Shown here piece by piece: positions 32,521 to 43,534 of a stretch of 64,000 nucleotides of DNA. The translations under genes and the position numbers were made by a program. This DNA is from Capra hircus (taxonomy: Eukaryota > Chordata > Mammalia > Artiodactyla > Bovidae): the NCBI RefSeq assembly GCF_001704415.2, contig NC_030813.1:13100001-13164000 (forward strand), given 5' to 3'. The notes beneath the pieces were generated by a model, which worked only from the letters and a program-made list of their open reading frames with translations, did not search any database and had not been told where the DNA came from. The number at the start of each line of letters is the position of its first letter. Within the stretch, counting starts at the first letter, position 1.

Positions 32521-32945
32521 AGCCCTCAACTAAGTCTTAGTCTTGGCCCCATCCTTGTTAGGACTAGATAGATCAGTTTCAGCAAGAATTCTGCTAAGTT
32601 AGTTTAGAAAATCTCCCACCCTGCATATCTGATCAAATACTTTATCTCCCACTCTTGATATCTAGTCACCTCAGCTTGTCTTCAGCAAGAATCCTGTAAA
32701 GTCAGTTCAGCAAGAATTCTCCTACCCTTGATGTCTCCTCGTCATTACTTTCCATCCACTGACTCCCTCACTCTGCTCATTGGCTTCAAATCCCCAGCTC
32801 TCTTTGCTACATTGGAAGTCGAGCCTGATCTCACTCACACTTCTGTTACAATAGTCGTGACATTTTTCATAATAGTCCTAAGTAGTCTTCCTTACCCTTT
32901 AAACACCTGTCAAAATACTTTTGTCTTTAACAATAAACTTTTTTA
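32521..32945 (+). mobile_element. Putative LTR (ERVL-like)
   Basis: Has LTR-like organisation: 'ctgactccctcactctgctc', 'caaatccccagctctctttg', 'ttacaatagtcgtgac' and a terminal AATAAA (32930-32935). A 'tcagcaagaattct'-type motif recurs at 32579, 32681 and 32706. Name and 5' boundary not assignable. Confidence 0.4.
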
Positions 32946-33779
32946 AAATTCTTAATGAGAAGCAGCCAGAACACAGAGACATTGTCAAGAATTCATACTC
33001 AGAGAACTACGGCATACGCATAGAGAACTGTAAAACACTGGGAACAGTCTAAGCAGAATTTACAGAAATTGAACAGAAACTTGAACAGAATTCATTAAAA
33101 GTATATCTGAGACTATTTAACCCAAAACAAAACAAGTTAAGTTATGCAAGGTTGTGATTTTTACCCAGAATGCTAAATACAGTCTAAGTAAAATCAGACA
33201 TCTAAACAAAAAATGTGAGGTCCCAAAATACTAATGATCTATCTCTGTTTGTATCAATAGTATAAGCAGAAATGAGCAAGCTGAACAGAGGTCCACTAAT
33301 CCTGCACTAACTCATCTCTTGGGCAGGTACCCACATCTAGTTTCACTCTTACTGCTCAAGTTAAGCCCAGCAATGAGACAACAGGGGACTCTTCTCAGGT
33401 CCCTCCAAAGGCCATAAAAATGATGACAGGGTGGTTCATTTACAAAGGTCCAGGCACTCTACCTAACAAGACCCCCAACACATCAAGCACCTCACTAGGC
33501 ATAATCTTTAAAAGACCTCTAAATACTCTCAAGTCTAAAAATTAGCAAAAAAGGTCAAAGTAGATGAAGTCGTAGGCATCTCCTTGGTTGGGTGCTTCCT
33601 TATCCACAAGTGTCCTTCCCAAGGCTGCATTCTATATAACACAAGCCAATGATATGTTCTCAAAAATAAATAAATAAATAAAACAAAAACCAAACAATGG
33701 AACCTTGATCAAATAAACTTGGAAAAGAATGAATGTTCTATCCTCCTTGAAGCGATTCCATGTGTTCATTAGCATACCC
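32946..33779. other. Unique sequence with AAAT repeat
   Basis: May include some LTR-associated sequence at its left end. (AAAT)n at 33665-33682. No gene recognised. Confidence 0.45.
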
Positions 33780-33846
33780 TGCCCAGTGAACTAGGCCCCA
33801 CATGTTGCAACTAAAGACCCAGTGCAATCAAATAAATAAATAAATT
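33780..33846 (+). mobile_element. Truncated CHR-type SINE (tentative)
   Basis: Only the 3' part is visible: 'gaactaggccccacatgttg', 'caactaaagacccagtgcaa', then (AAAT)n tail. Confidence 0.55.
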
Positions 33847-34505
33847 TTAAAGATTCTAAACCATATTAGCATTTACGGTTCTGAAAAGTTCTGAAGGAAA
33901 GGAGCTTGTATAACTTTCTTTAACCCATGGTTTTCCCAAATGACAATTGCCACAGAACCACTTTTTAAATGTTATATTCTGCATTACTCATTGAAAACGG
34001 CTGAAGTTACAGTGAGGACTTCAACTTCTTGGGGAAAGAAAAGAAGGAGGAGATGAGAAAGAAAGGTATGTTACAGTCAGCGAACTTTATAAAGGAAAGG
34101 ATTCAAGGCCTGGCATTCACAACACTCACACACACACACTCTCACACATCACCATCATTACTTTCTCATCTCTCAAAAAAATACTAGGGAAATTTTGCTT
34201 TTCCTTTGAAGGTGGAGAGCTTAGAGGTCAAGTGCTGTCAAGCAGAAGAGGCCCTACTGGTGACAGGAGGTGAAGACAGGCATGGAGGATAAGAAGAGGC
34301 ATTCCATGTAGTGCATGGGGCTGGGGGAAGATACCTCTTTACCAGGGCAAAGAGAGTCCAGCCCAGTGGCAGCAGCTACAAAAACACCTCATTTATTCAG
34401 AAAGACAAAATGCAGTCACTGAGGGCACTAGAAAAATAGGAAGACTGGAGAAAGCAAAGAATGGGGAGGGTAATGGAAGCGACCTTTGCACCCCCTGTTA
34501 CTCCC
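33847..34505. other. Unique sequence with CA repeat
   Basis: A (CA)n run at 34124-34138. The 34220-34330 part, with 'gaggcattccatgtag', may belong to an old unassigned mammalian repeat. No gene. Confidence 0.45.
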
Positions 34506-34512
34506 CATTACC

Positions 34513-34713
34513 CAGACTTCCCTGGTGGCTCAGAGGTTAAAGCGTCTGCCTGCAATGCGGGAGACCCGGGTTCAATCCCTGGGTCGGGAAGATCCCCTGG
34601 AGAAGGAAATGGCAACCCACTCCAGTACTCTTGCCTGGAAAATCCCATGGATGGAGGAGCCTGGTAGGCTACAGTTCATGGGGTCGCAAAGAGTCAGACT
34701 TCACTCACTCACT
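34513..34713 (+). mobile_element. Bov-tA SINE, well preserved
   Basis: Near-consensus head, internal promoter boxes and Bov-A unit ending in 'cactcactcactc'. Flanks cattacc (34506-34512 and 34714-34720) form a short TSD. Confidence 0.95.
34526..34579 (+). promoter_or_regulatory. RNA polymerase III A and B boxes of the Bov-tA
   Basis: A box tggctcagagg at 34526-34536 and B box ggttcaatccc at 34569-34579 match the internal promoter of tRNA genes closely. They are part of the SINE head, not a tRNA gene. Confidence 0.75.
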
Positions 34714-34734
34714 CATTACCTTGAAGATGTGGGG

Positions 34735-34985
34735 CACTTGGTGGTTAAGCTCAGGGACTCTGGAACCAGACTGCCAGAGTCTGAACCCTGGCTCCATCAC
34801 TCACCAGATGTGGGATCTTAGATAAGTCGCTAACCGTTCTGCACCTCTAGTTTCCTCACATATATCAGACACACCTACATGATACACTTATGTCATAGGC
34901 TTGTTGTGAAGCTAGTATGCATAACTCAATATGGCAATGCCTTGCACACAGAAAGTACTAAGAGATATTAGTTATCATCATTACA
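34735..34985 (+). repeat. MIR SINE, nearly full length
   Basis: Reads in order: 'gcacttggtggttaagctc', 'ctggctccatcactcacc', 'gttctgcacctctagtttcc', 'ggcttgttgtgaagctagta', 'gccttgcacacagaaagtac'. The best-preserved MIR in the window. Confidence 0.9.
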
Positions 34986-35675
34986 GATATTTTTGCTGCA
35001 GCTTGAAAAACATTCTGGAGAAAAAACTCTGTATTCTACCCAACTGTGCTCTAAAAATATAGTTTATGAGAGGAAAACAAAGAGGAATAGAGGTATGTGT
35101 CAAAACGTATGTAACCTGTCATCAGGGCACTACAAAAACTGTAACTAGTATTGCTCCGATTTCCCAAGTAGGAAAGAACATAGCTGAAAGTTGCCCCAGC
35201 AGGTGCTTAAATTGCACAAAGACAACCGAGTGGAAATGTGGGCTATCCTTCAGTCTGAGCAGACTGATTGGTAGGTGCCGAGAGGGTGCAGATGGACGCA
35301 GGGCTCTGGACCAGAGGTGCTGCCACTGAGGTGATCCCAGGAAGCAGTGTGACCCACCAAGAGGCATCAACTGCATGAGGCCAGGCGTGTGTTCATCGGG
35401 GAATGCAACCTTCAGCCCAGACAAATGATTTTTTCACAAAATACAGCAGAAAGCATCCATGCCAACAATGCAATTGACCTATTCCAGGGTCTTCACTGAG
35501 AGAAAGAAGCTTACGAAGCTCACTGTTTCCACACATGAAAGCCACATCCTTTCACCCAGTTTTTTCAGCACTGAAGTTAGTAGTTTGCTATCTCTTTGCC
35601 TGAATCCTCTGTCACCGAGTTAATGTATAACTCATGCAGGAAAGAGAAGTATTATACATTAGATTCCTGCTTAAT
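34986..35675. other. Unique sequence
   Basis: Overlapping plus and minus frames at 35066-35424 have no motif. No repeat recognised. Confidence 0.5.
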
Positions 35676-35925
35676 AAACTTTCCTATTTTATTTTTTTTG
35701 GTCGTGCTGTGCAGCTTGCAGTATCTTGGTTCCCAGACCAGGGATTGAACTCTGACCCTCAGCAGTGAAAATGTGGAGTCCTCACTACTGGACTGCCAGG
35801 AAATCCCCTAAATTTTCCCATTTCAAGATGAGGTAACTGAGAAAAGAACTCATTAACTTGCCCAACATCAGACAGCCATTCAGAAGCCAAGGCTGTGGTC
35901 CATACTCAGAGAGTGGACAGCCTGT
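35676..35925 (+). repeat. MIR split by CHR SINE
   Basis: The right part (35809-35925) has 'cccatttcaagatgagg' and 'aacttgcccaacatcagac'. The left scrap ('aactttcctatttta', 35677-35691) is either MIR or target-site copy ('aattttcccattt'). Confidence 0.5.
35692..35808 (-). mobile_element. CHR-type SINE
   Basis: Antisense with T-run at left, 'gaccagggattgaactctga' (B box in reverse) and 'ctggactgccaggaaatccc' head at right. Confidence 0.85.
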
Positions 35926-36589
35926 CTTCTTCAGTGTCTTTGTGAGATTAAGAAACTAAACTGCAAAATCAACACTTGTCTCAATCGGAGCTTAAAGTTC
36001 AAAAACAAACTGAAAAAAAAATTTTAGGTTTGGCTATATGCCTTCAACCTAACTCTTCAACACCCAATCAGAAACACAAGTAATACAAAAATGTAAGCAA
36101 TTAAAATTAAGTCAGAGCACCTCGCCTCCATGCTACCCGACTCTTCCCATGCCAAGCCCCTCCCTTCAGCATACAGTCCTCCCCTTCTATTCCTCACACC
36201 ACCCCCAACCTGTGCACACCAAGTCCTAACTGAACCCCCCAGACACAAGTTCATTATGAATCCATCATCTTGTTTTGCTCCTGAATCCAATTGACTTGGA
36301 GAGCCAATCTCCAAGATTGACTCCAATCTTGGACAACCATTTCTCACTCTGTTAAGCAAGAACCCTTTGGTACTTTCCTGAAACCTGGAACCACTTCCAG
36401 ACAGGTAAACTGCTGAACCATGTGGATTTAATCTCGAATTCTTACAGCAATGGCCCTTATCATCTCTCTGGAGTCTACAACACTCTCCCAATTTATCTCC
36501 TGCCTGCCTGCCACCACCGACAGCACTTCTACAAAAGCAACCAAGCGGCAAAACAAGGTGATCCCGTCCCCACAGCACAGCAGTCTGTC
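35926..36589. other. Unique, C-rich in part
   Basis: 36120-36260 is C-rich. The minus-strand open frame 36057-36608 (183 codons) is a low-complexity by-product of this composition and has no motif or homologue I recognise. 36280-36330 has three nearby 'ccaa.ctt'-type repeats. Confidence 0.45.
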
Positions 36590-37270
36590 TGTCGTCTGCC
36601 CTGCACAACCAGCCTCTCCTCTCCTACCGCCTGCCTTAATCACACCAAATGGCTTAAAGTTCCTTAAACATGCCAGATTGGTTCTTAAAATTTTGGTTCT
36701 TCAAGCACGCATCTTATTCTGCCTGAAAGATTCCCTCCTCTGCTCCCAGACCCCACCTCCTCCAGTTCTACAATCTACATAATCTCTTGCTAGTAAACCC
36801 TCACCCCAAGTTTATATGATTCTATTTAAGAATCATGTTCACTGCTGTGCCTTTACAAACCTGCAATCCCTCCTTCATCCCACAACTTCTGCAGAAGTGC
36901 CCATTCCTTCCTTCAGTTCCCTAGTCTTGGTCATAGAGAGTTCTAGCTTCAGGAATTCCCTGTAGTCTAGTGGTTAGAATTCAGCACTGTCACTGCTGAG
37001 GGATGGGGTTCAGTCCCTGGCTGGGGAACCAAGATCCTGCAAGCCACACCCAGCGACCTAAAATAATAAATAAATAAACAGTCCTAGCTTAATCCCTATA
37101 ACACTCTTATCGCCCTCTGTTCCTACAGGCACATCTCCCTCTAATACACTCTGGGCTCTTTGAAGACAGGAACTGTATCTAAACTATTTCAGTATCTCTG
37201 GTGCCTAACATTATTCCTGGTATATAGCTGGGGACTCATAAGTGCTTGTTTACTGAGTGAATGAATGACA
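36590..37270 (+). mobile_element. L2 LINE 3' region, split by CHR SINE
   Basis: The 36620-36700 part follows L2 ('ttccttaaacatgcc'). The 3' end after the SINE is clear: 'gggctctttgaagacaggaa', 'tggtatatagctgggg' and a 'gagtgaatgaatga' tail. CR1/L2-type LINE, very old. Confidence 0.65.
36952..37078 (+). mobile_element. CHR-type SINE nested in L2
   Basis: 'gaattccctgtagtctagtg' head, 'ggttcagtccctggctgggg', (AAAT)n tail. Flanks agttctagctt and agtcctagctt form a TSD with one mismatch. Confidence 0.9.
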
Positions 37271-37581
37271 TTTATGTATGTTTAAGGTATTTATTTCTAC
37301 ACCATCTTGTAGTCATTCCTAGACATGGTACCTGCTCCAAGATCCTGAAATCCTGTGAATTAAGAAACATTCCAGGTTTCTCCAAGATTTCTTATTCTTA
37401 GCTGTCCAAAACACTCATAAAGATGGGAGACTCAACTGATGAGATAACTTGCAACAGCTGTTCTTCTACTATTAAAAGGAACAACTAAAAGTCAAGAACA
37501 ATAAAACTTAGGGAATCAATCTCTCAAGCTGTTCTGCATTTATCAGAGAAAAACAGCTATATGGATGTAAGTAAGACAAAA

Positions 37582-38054
37582 GCAGACACATTACTTTGCG
37601 AACAAAGGTCCGTCTAGTCAAGGCTATGGTTTTTGCAGTAGTCATGTATGGATGTGAGAGCTGGACTATAAAGAAAGCTGAGTACCAAAGAATTGATGCT
37701 GCTGAACTGTGGTGTTGAAGACTCTTGAGAGTACCTTGGACTGCAAGAAGATCTAGTCCATCTGAAAGGGAATCAGCCCTGAATATTCATTGTAAGGACT
37801 GATGTTGAAGCTGAAACTCCAATACTTTGGCCACCTGATGCAAAGAAATGACTCATTTGAAAAGACCCTGATGCTAGGAAAGATTGAAGGCGGGAGGAGA
37901 AGGGGACAACAGAGGATGAGATGGTTGGATGGCATCACCGACTCAACGGACATGGGTTTGGGTGGACTCTGGGAGTTAGTGATGGACAGGGAGGCCTGGC
38001 ATACTGCAGTCCATGGGGTCGCAAAGAATCAGACACTACTGAGTGAATGAACTG
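37582..38054 (+). mobile_element. BovB LINE 3' fragment with TSD
   Basis: 5'-truncated (about 473 bp), from 'gcagacacattactttgcg' to the 3' terminus. Target-site duplication aagtaagacaaaa at 37569-37581 and 38055-38067. Several indels; codes for nothing complete. Confidence 0.95.
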
Positions 38055-38067
38055 AAGTAAGACAAAA

Positions 38068-39232
38068 TCTCCTTCTTTTAATATTTCCCTTTAGTAAACT
38101 AAATTGTAGTAGGTATTTCTAGAGTACTTGATGGCCTTTCCATCAGATATTTTATGCTATTGTACAGTCAATTCAAACATCACTACATATAGCAGAGAGA
38201 AACTGGAGTCATTATAAATAAATAACTTACTTTATTTTCCAAGATGAATGGTCCAGAAAGTGGCTTTAAATATTAAATGTACCCAAATGTTTTCTTTTAA
38301 AATCAATGAGCCCAGATGACAATATGTCTTTTCTCCAAATTCCTGCTTAATTCCTTCTGATGCTTTCTTGATTGAGGCCATGTGTTATCTTGAGAGGTAT
38401 TTTTTTTTTTCCTGTCAATATTCCATTCCAATACTTCTCTCAGGATCCAACAAAGAAAAGGGTCTAGAGTCTTGCAATCCAGCAAGAAATGCATCAGAAC
38501 TTTAAATAGGACACTTATAAATGCCTATTTACAGAAATTCATAACTAGAAAACAGAGAAGTTTTTTTTGTTTTTTTTTCACTTTTTAAAATGTGGAAGAC
38601 TCACAATTTAGCCTGGAAATTCAACCTCAAATATATCAAGTAACTCACATTATCCTAACTTTCTCTACTAATCAGTTTCACTGATTTTTGTTGTTGCTGT
38701 TTTTAGTCCATACTAGATATGTAGGGTAAGGTTGAGCACACATAAGCAAAGGAAATCCTCCTGACTTCAAGAAAATTAGTTGAAAAATTAAAACCAAGAA
38801 TAATAATAGTATTTTGAAATTATAAAATATAAAATTTTTTAAGTACCATGGCAGAGATGCCAACTAGAGTACACAGCAAGCTATCCAGGAGAGATGGAAG
38901 TTGAATTGGAAATTTAAGAATATAAAGGGTCAAGGGGTTTTTTCCAAGCATAAATGTCCACTTGGGCAAAGATGCAATAGGAATGAGCATGAAATGTTCC
39001 AAAAGCATTTCCTTTCTAAAGTGCTGCTGGTCAGCTGTAGTCTGTCACAAAAGAATGTCATGCAATGAAGAACCACTTAGATACCAATGTGCATTTAATC
39101 CAAAATACCCCAGATTTGTAAACAGTCTTCAATAAGAAGCAAATGAGAATGCTTATAAATAAGGGCCTGTCATGAGTTAGTGATAGCAATATTGAAGAAT
39201 GGACAAAGAAAAGAAGCATTTTAAAGAAAAGT
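38068..39232. other. AT-rich unique sequence
   Basis: T runs at 38400-38411 and 38562-38579. No repeat family or gene recognised. Confidence 0.5.
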
Positions 39233-39239
39233 AATGATA

Positions 39240-40222
39240 GAAATCTGTATCCAGGAAAGGAAGCAACAGTTAGAACTGGACATGGAACAACAGACTGGTT
39301 CCAAATCAGGAAAGGAGTATGTTAAGGCTATATATTGTCACCCTGCTTATTTAACTTCTATGCAGAGTACATCATGAGAAATGCTGGGCTAGAGGAAGCA
39401 CAAGCTGGAATCAAGATTGCTGGGAGAAATATCAATAACTTCAGATATGCAGATGACACCACCCTTATGGCAGAAAGTGAAGAACTAAAGAGCCTCTTCA
39501 TGAAAGTGAAAGAGGAGAGTGAAAAAGTTGGCTTAAAACTCAACATTCAGAAAAATAAGATCAAGGCATCCAGTCCCATCACTTCATGGCAAATAGATGT
39601 GGAAACAATGGAAACAGTGTCAGACTTTACTTTTGGGGGTTCCAAAATCACTGCAGATGGTGATTGCAGCCATGACATTAAAAGAAACTTGCTCCTTGGA
39701 AGAAAAGTTATGACTAACTTAGACAGCATATTAAAAAGCAGAGACATTACTTTGCCAACAAAGGTCCATCTAGTCAAAGCTATGGTTTCTCCAGTGGTCA
39801 TGTATGGATGTGAGAGTTGGAGTATAAAGAAAGCTGAGCGCCGAAGAATTGATGCTTTTGAACTGTGGTGTTGGAAAAGACTCTTGAGAGTCCCTTGGAC
39901 TGCAAGGAGATCCAACCAGTCCATCCTAAAGGAAATCAGTCCTGACTATTCATTGGAAGGACTGATGCTGAAGCTGAAACTCCAATACTTTGGCCACCTG
40001 ATGTGAAGAACTGACTCATTTGAAAAGACCTTGACATTGGGAACGACTGAAGGCAGGAGGAGAAGGAGACAACAGAGGGTGAGATGGTTGGATGGCATCA
40101 CCGACTCAACGGACATGAGTTTGAGTAGACTCTGGGAGTTGGTAATGAACAGGGAGGCCTGGTGTGCTGCAGTTCATGGGGTCGCAAAGAGTCAGACATG
40201 ACTGAGCAACTGAACTGAACTG
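39240..40222 (+). mobile_element. BovB LINE, 983 bp, with short TSD
   Basis: 5'-truncated within RT, ends in two ACTGA units. Flanking aatgata at 39233-39239 and 40223-40229. It lacks the region that would show whether it shares the frameshift of the 7010 and 22013 copies. Confidence 0.95.
39335..40006 (+). pseudogene. BovB RT C-terminal fragment with YADD
   Basis: 223-codon frame, the longest uninterrupted stretch of RT-to-C-terminus in one BovB here. The catalytic Y-A-D-D is at residues 38-41 (39446-39457). Upstream, TAA at 39323-39325 replaces the glutamine codon of the RT 'RQG' motif, and the frame ends at a TGA (40004-40006) where the family has CGA. The true protein would start far upstream; this frame begins only because of the TAA. 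Confidence 0.9.
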
Positions 40223-40229
40223 AATGATA

Positions 40230-41439
40230 TTATACTTGTGGAAAATGAGCAAAGTCAAGTTACTTGAGAAGTTCTAGTGTAATAAGAGTAGTCAGGAAGG
40301 AAAGCTGTCTTTGAGGAGGACGTGATGAACATGGATCTGGGATGAGCCTGGGCTATAAGGAGATACTTATAAGGAGATAAGTATGTGAGGGGAGAAGGAG
40401 AAATGTCCCTCCCACTCCCGATGTTTCCTCCACGTGGATGAATGTCCAGTAGTGCAATCCCCCGGCCTCACTCCACCTCCTCATTCACTCCTTCCCACAT
40501 GAGGCTGACTGAGGAATTTGAGAGTAAAAGTTAGACAAGTCCCACATCTCTCCTTTTTCTGCTTATCTTGGGCAGCAATTACCAGGAGGAGGTACATCCT
40601 GCTGATCCTCCACCTGTTCAAGTTTTAAAGTGGACTGTCTAATTTTAGGCCCAGTATGAGGAACTCGATTTCTAAGTATAAGCCACTTTTCCAGTTGCAA
40701 CTTTATTAATAGTAAAGATGGTGTTTTGGTTTCATTTGACTTACTCCCAGTCTCTCTCTTACCTAGCTCATATCCGGGTGTGGCGGTTGAGTGCCAGTCA
40801 TTAGTCCCCTAAATCCTCAGTAATGTTCTTCAGGCAATGAGACCATACACAGTGACGTAGATTTAAGAAATAGCAACATATAGGTTATAGTTAAAGCTGA
40901 ATTCCCTAGGAGTGAGTACAAAGAAATAAGTGCAGAAGATGACACACAGAGAGATGAATAACCAAACGCAGGCCACTAATGCATGCTAAAGCATTCCAAG
41001 CAGAAAGACCAGCACAGGCAAAATCGGAAAACTACGGGGCATCATAAGAAAGGCGATTAATCCTGATTGACTAATCTATAAAGTCTGTGTAGGGAACGAG
41101 AGAAAAGAGCAAATGATAGGCTAGAGAGGTAAGTCAGAGCCAGCTTTTAGAAAAATTCAGACATTTCTGGATAGCAATGGGCAAACATTAAGTATTCTAA
41201 ACAGATCGATGACGAGACACATGCTTCTTTAAGAAGCATAAGCTAGAGGCAGTGAATCACCTAGCCTGGGAAAGTGAGAGACAACACATGAGGAGACAGA
41301 GAAATCCTAAGAGGACTGATCGACCAGATGTGCAGTGGAGTGAAGAGAGAGAGAATGGGTATAAGAACTACTATAGAACTGAGGGGTACTAAGAACTACT
41401 AATTACAGGGGACAAGGAAGAATAGAGAGGGCTAACTTC
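40230..41439. other. Mostly unique, with an old repeat trace
   Basis: The 40960-41200 part ('aagcattccaagcag', 'gctagagaggtaagtcagag', 'ggatagcaatgggcaaac') follows the order of an ancient unassigned mammalian repeat. Nothing gene-like. Confidence 0.45.
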
Positions 41440-41454
41440 AAAACTTCAGACCCA

Positions 41455-41727
41455 GGAGAAGGCAATGGCAACCCACTCCAGTACTCTTGCCTGGAAAATC
41501 CCATGGACGAAGGAGCCTGGTAGGAGTCGGGCACGACTAAGCGACTTTACTTTCACTTTTCACTTTAATACACTGGAGAAGGAATTGGCAACCCACTCCA
41601 GTGTTCTTGCCTGGAGAATCCCAGGGACGGGGGAGCCTGGTGGGCTGCCGTCTATGGGGTGAGCCTGGTGGGCTGCCGTCTATGGGGTCGCACAGAGTCG
41701 GACACGACTAAAGTGACTTAGCAGCAG
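41455..41727 (+). mobile_element. Bov-A2 SINE at the retrocopy 5' end
   Basis: Two-unit Bov-A2 with AGC tail (41719-41730). Unit one has an internal deletion joining 'cctggtagg' to 'agtcggg'. Unit two carries a perfect 28-bp tandem duplication (41633-41660 and 41661-41688). Confidence 0.95.
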
Positions 41728-41973
41728 CAGCATACATGTTTATACAAAGTACAGGATTATAGAGAAAATACAGAGTGATCAGCATCAGTGGCACAGGCTG
41801 AGAAAATATACTTCCTCTCCTCCTCTTCCTCCTCTATTCTCCTCTTCTTTCATTCTGTCCCACATTCCAGGAACCGTCTCAAATGCTGCCCCTCAGTGGT
41901 CCAACACTCCCCACCTTTGCCCTGTTTGTTTTCTGAAAGCAATAGTAGATATTTTGTTTCTAAAATATCTTGA

Positions 41974-41979
41974 ATTAAA
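41974..41979 (+). terminator. Polyadenylation signal ATTAAA of the retrocopy
   Basis: The common variant of AATAAA. It lies 17 nt upstream of the poly(A) start, the distance expected for a genuine cleavage site. Confidence 0.75.
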
Positions 41980-42342
41980 GATTCTCAAAGTGCTTAAAAA
42001 AAAAAAAAAAAAAAAACTTCAGACCCATATAACACAAAGACTGAGAATGCCATTGAAAGAAATTAAAAAGTCAAATAGAACACCAAAACTACAGGCAAAA
42101 AAAGCGGAAATAGATAAGTGGGACTACATCAAACTTAAAATCTCCTGAAGATCAAAATAAACAACCAATAGGGTGAAAAAAGCAGCCTACAGAATAGAAG
42201 AAAATAACTATAAATCATATATCTAATAAGGGGTTAATATCCAATGTAAGGAAAAACTCAACAACAATGACATCCAATTTAAAAAATGGGCAAAGGACTT
42301 GAATAGACATTTGTCCAAAGAAGACACTTAACATCACTAATT

Positions 42343-42518
42343 ATTGCTGCTGCTGCTGCTGCTGCTAAGTCGCTTCAGTTGTGTCTGACTCTGTGCGACC
42401 CCATAGATGGCAGCCCACCAGGCTCCACAGTCCCTGGGATTCTCCAGGCAAGAACACTGGAGTGGGTTGCCATTTCCTTCTCCAGTAATGCCATTTCATA
42501 GTAATGCTATTTCCTTCT
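42343..42518 (-). mobile_element. Bov-A2 SINE in L1, with (TGC)n
   Basis: Antisense with seven TGC repeats at the left. Flanks cactaatta and cactaatca resemble a TSD. A partial duplication of 'atttccttctcca' occurs at the right end (42472-42518). Confidence 0.9.
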
Positions 42519-43207
42519 CCACTAATCATTAGAGAAATGCAAATCAAAATCACATGAGATACTACCTCACTCCCATTAGGACGGCCATTACAAAAAAAGG
42601 AAAATAACATGGTGAAAATGAAGAGAAACTGAAACCACTTGTGCACATTGGTGGGAGTGCAAAGTGGTACAGCCATTACTGAAAAGAACATGAAAAACAG
42701 AATTACCATATTATCTACCTATCTAATTTCTGGGTATTTACCCAAAAGAATTCAAAGGAAAATCTCCAAGATATTTACACACCCATGTTCATCACAGCAT
42801 CAACACAATAGCCAAGAGATGGAAATAATCCAAAAGTTCATTGACAGGTGAATGGATAAATAAAATGTGGCAGATACAAATAAGAAAATATTATGCAGCC
42901 TTAAAAAGGAAGAAATCTTGTCACATGCTACCACATGGATGAACCTCAAGAATATTATAAGTGAAATAAGCCAGTCATGAAAGGACAAATGCTCCATGAT
43001 ACCACTCATGTGAACTATCTAGAGAAGTCAAAATCAGAAATAGAAACTAAAAGGGTGGTTGCCAAATGCAGGGATAAAGCAAAAAGAATAATTACTGTTA
43101 AGTGGGTATAGATTTCACTGTTACAAGATGAAAAAGTTCTAGAGATCTGCTGTACAGTATTGTAAATATACACCACTAAATTATACACTTAAGAATGGTT
43201 ATGAAGG

Positions 43208-43534
43208 CTTCACTCGCAGCTCAGCCGGTAAGAAATCCACCTGCAACGCAGGAAACCCCGGTTCAATTCCTCAGGAAGATCCCCTGGAGAAGGGATAGGA
43301 TACTCACTCCAGTATTCTTGGGCTTCCCTGGTGGATCAGTCGGTAAACAATCTGCCTTTAAATAGCTAGACATGGGTTCAGTCCCTGGGTTGGGAAAATC
43401 CCTTGGAGGAGCACATGGCAACACACTCCAGTATTCTTACCTGGAGAATCCCCATGGACAGAGGAGCCTGACAGGAGGCAGTTCATAGGGTCACAAACAG
43501 TTGGACACAACTGAGTGACTAAGCACACACACAC
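43208..43534 (+). mobile_element. Dimeric Bov-tA SINE inserted as one unit
   Basis: A truncated Bov-tA (43208-43319, head plus half of the Bov-A unit) is fused directly to a complete Bov-tA (43320-43534). One 17-bp TSD encloses both: aagaatggttatgaagg (43191-43207) and aagaacagttatgaagg (43535-43551). There is no TSD between the two. Confidence 0.9.

Larger units (their letters stand above)
41455..42016 (+). mobile_element. L1-mobilised retrocopy: Bov-A2 plus 3' transduced sequence
   Basis: A single 562-bp insertion. It is bounded by a direct repeat aaaacttcagaccca (41440-41454 and 42013-42027, sharing some A's with the tail) and ends in a 21-nt poly(A) (41996-42016). It begins exactly at the first base of a Bov-A2, continues 268 nt past the SINE's end into non-SINE sequence, and has ATTAAA 17 nt before the poly(A). 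It is the copy of a polyadenylated RNA that started at a SINE and read through. The 268-nt source is unknown; an ordinary 5'-truncated processed transcript is the alternative. Confidence 0.8.

Noticed and set aside
34526..34579. tRNA gene, suggested by A and B boxes
   Set aside because: The boxes belong to the tRNA-derived head of a Bov-tA SINE. The rest of a tRNA fold is missing.
36057..36608. 183-codon minus-strand open frame
   Set aside because: A compositional by-product of C-rich DNA with L2-like sequence beside it. No motif and no splice support.
42344..42366. (TGC)n as a pathogenic-type repeat expansion
   Set aside because: It is the ordinary AGC tail of a Bov-A2 in antisense. The same occurs at 12367, 16738 and 53291.
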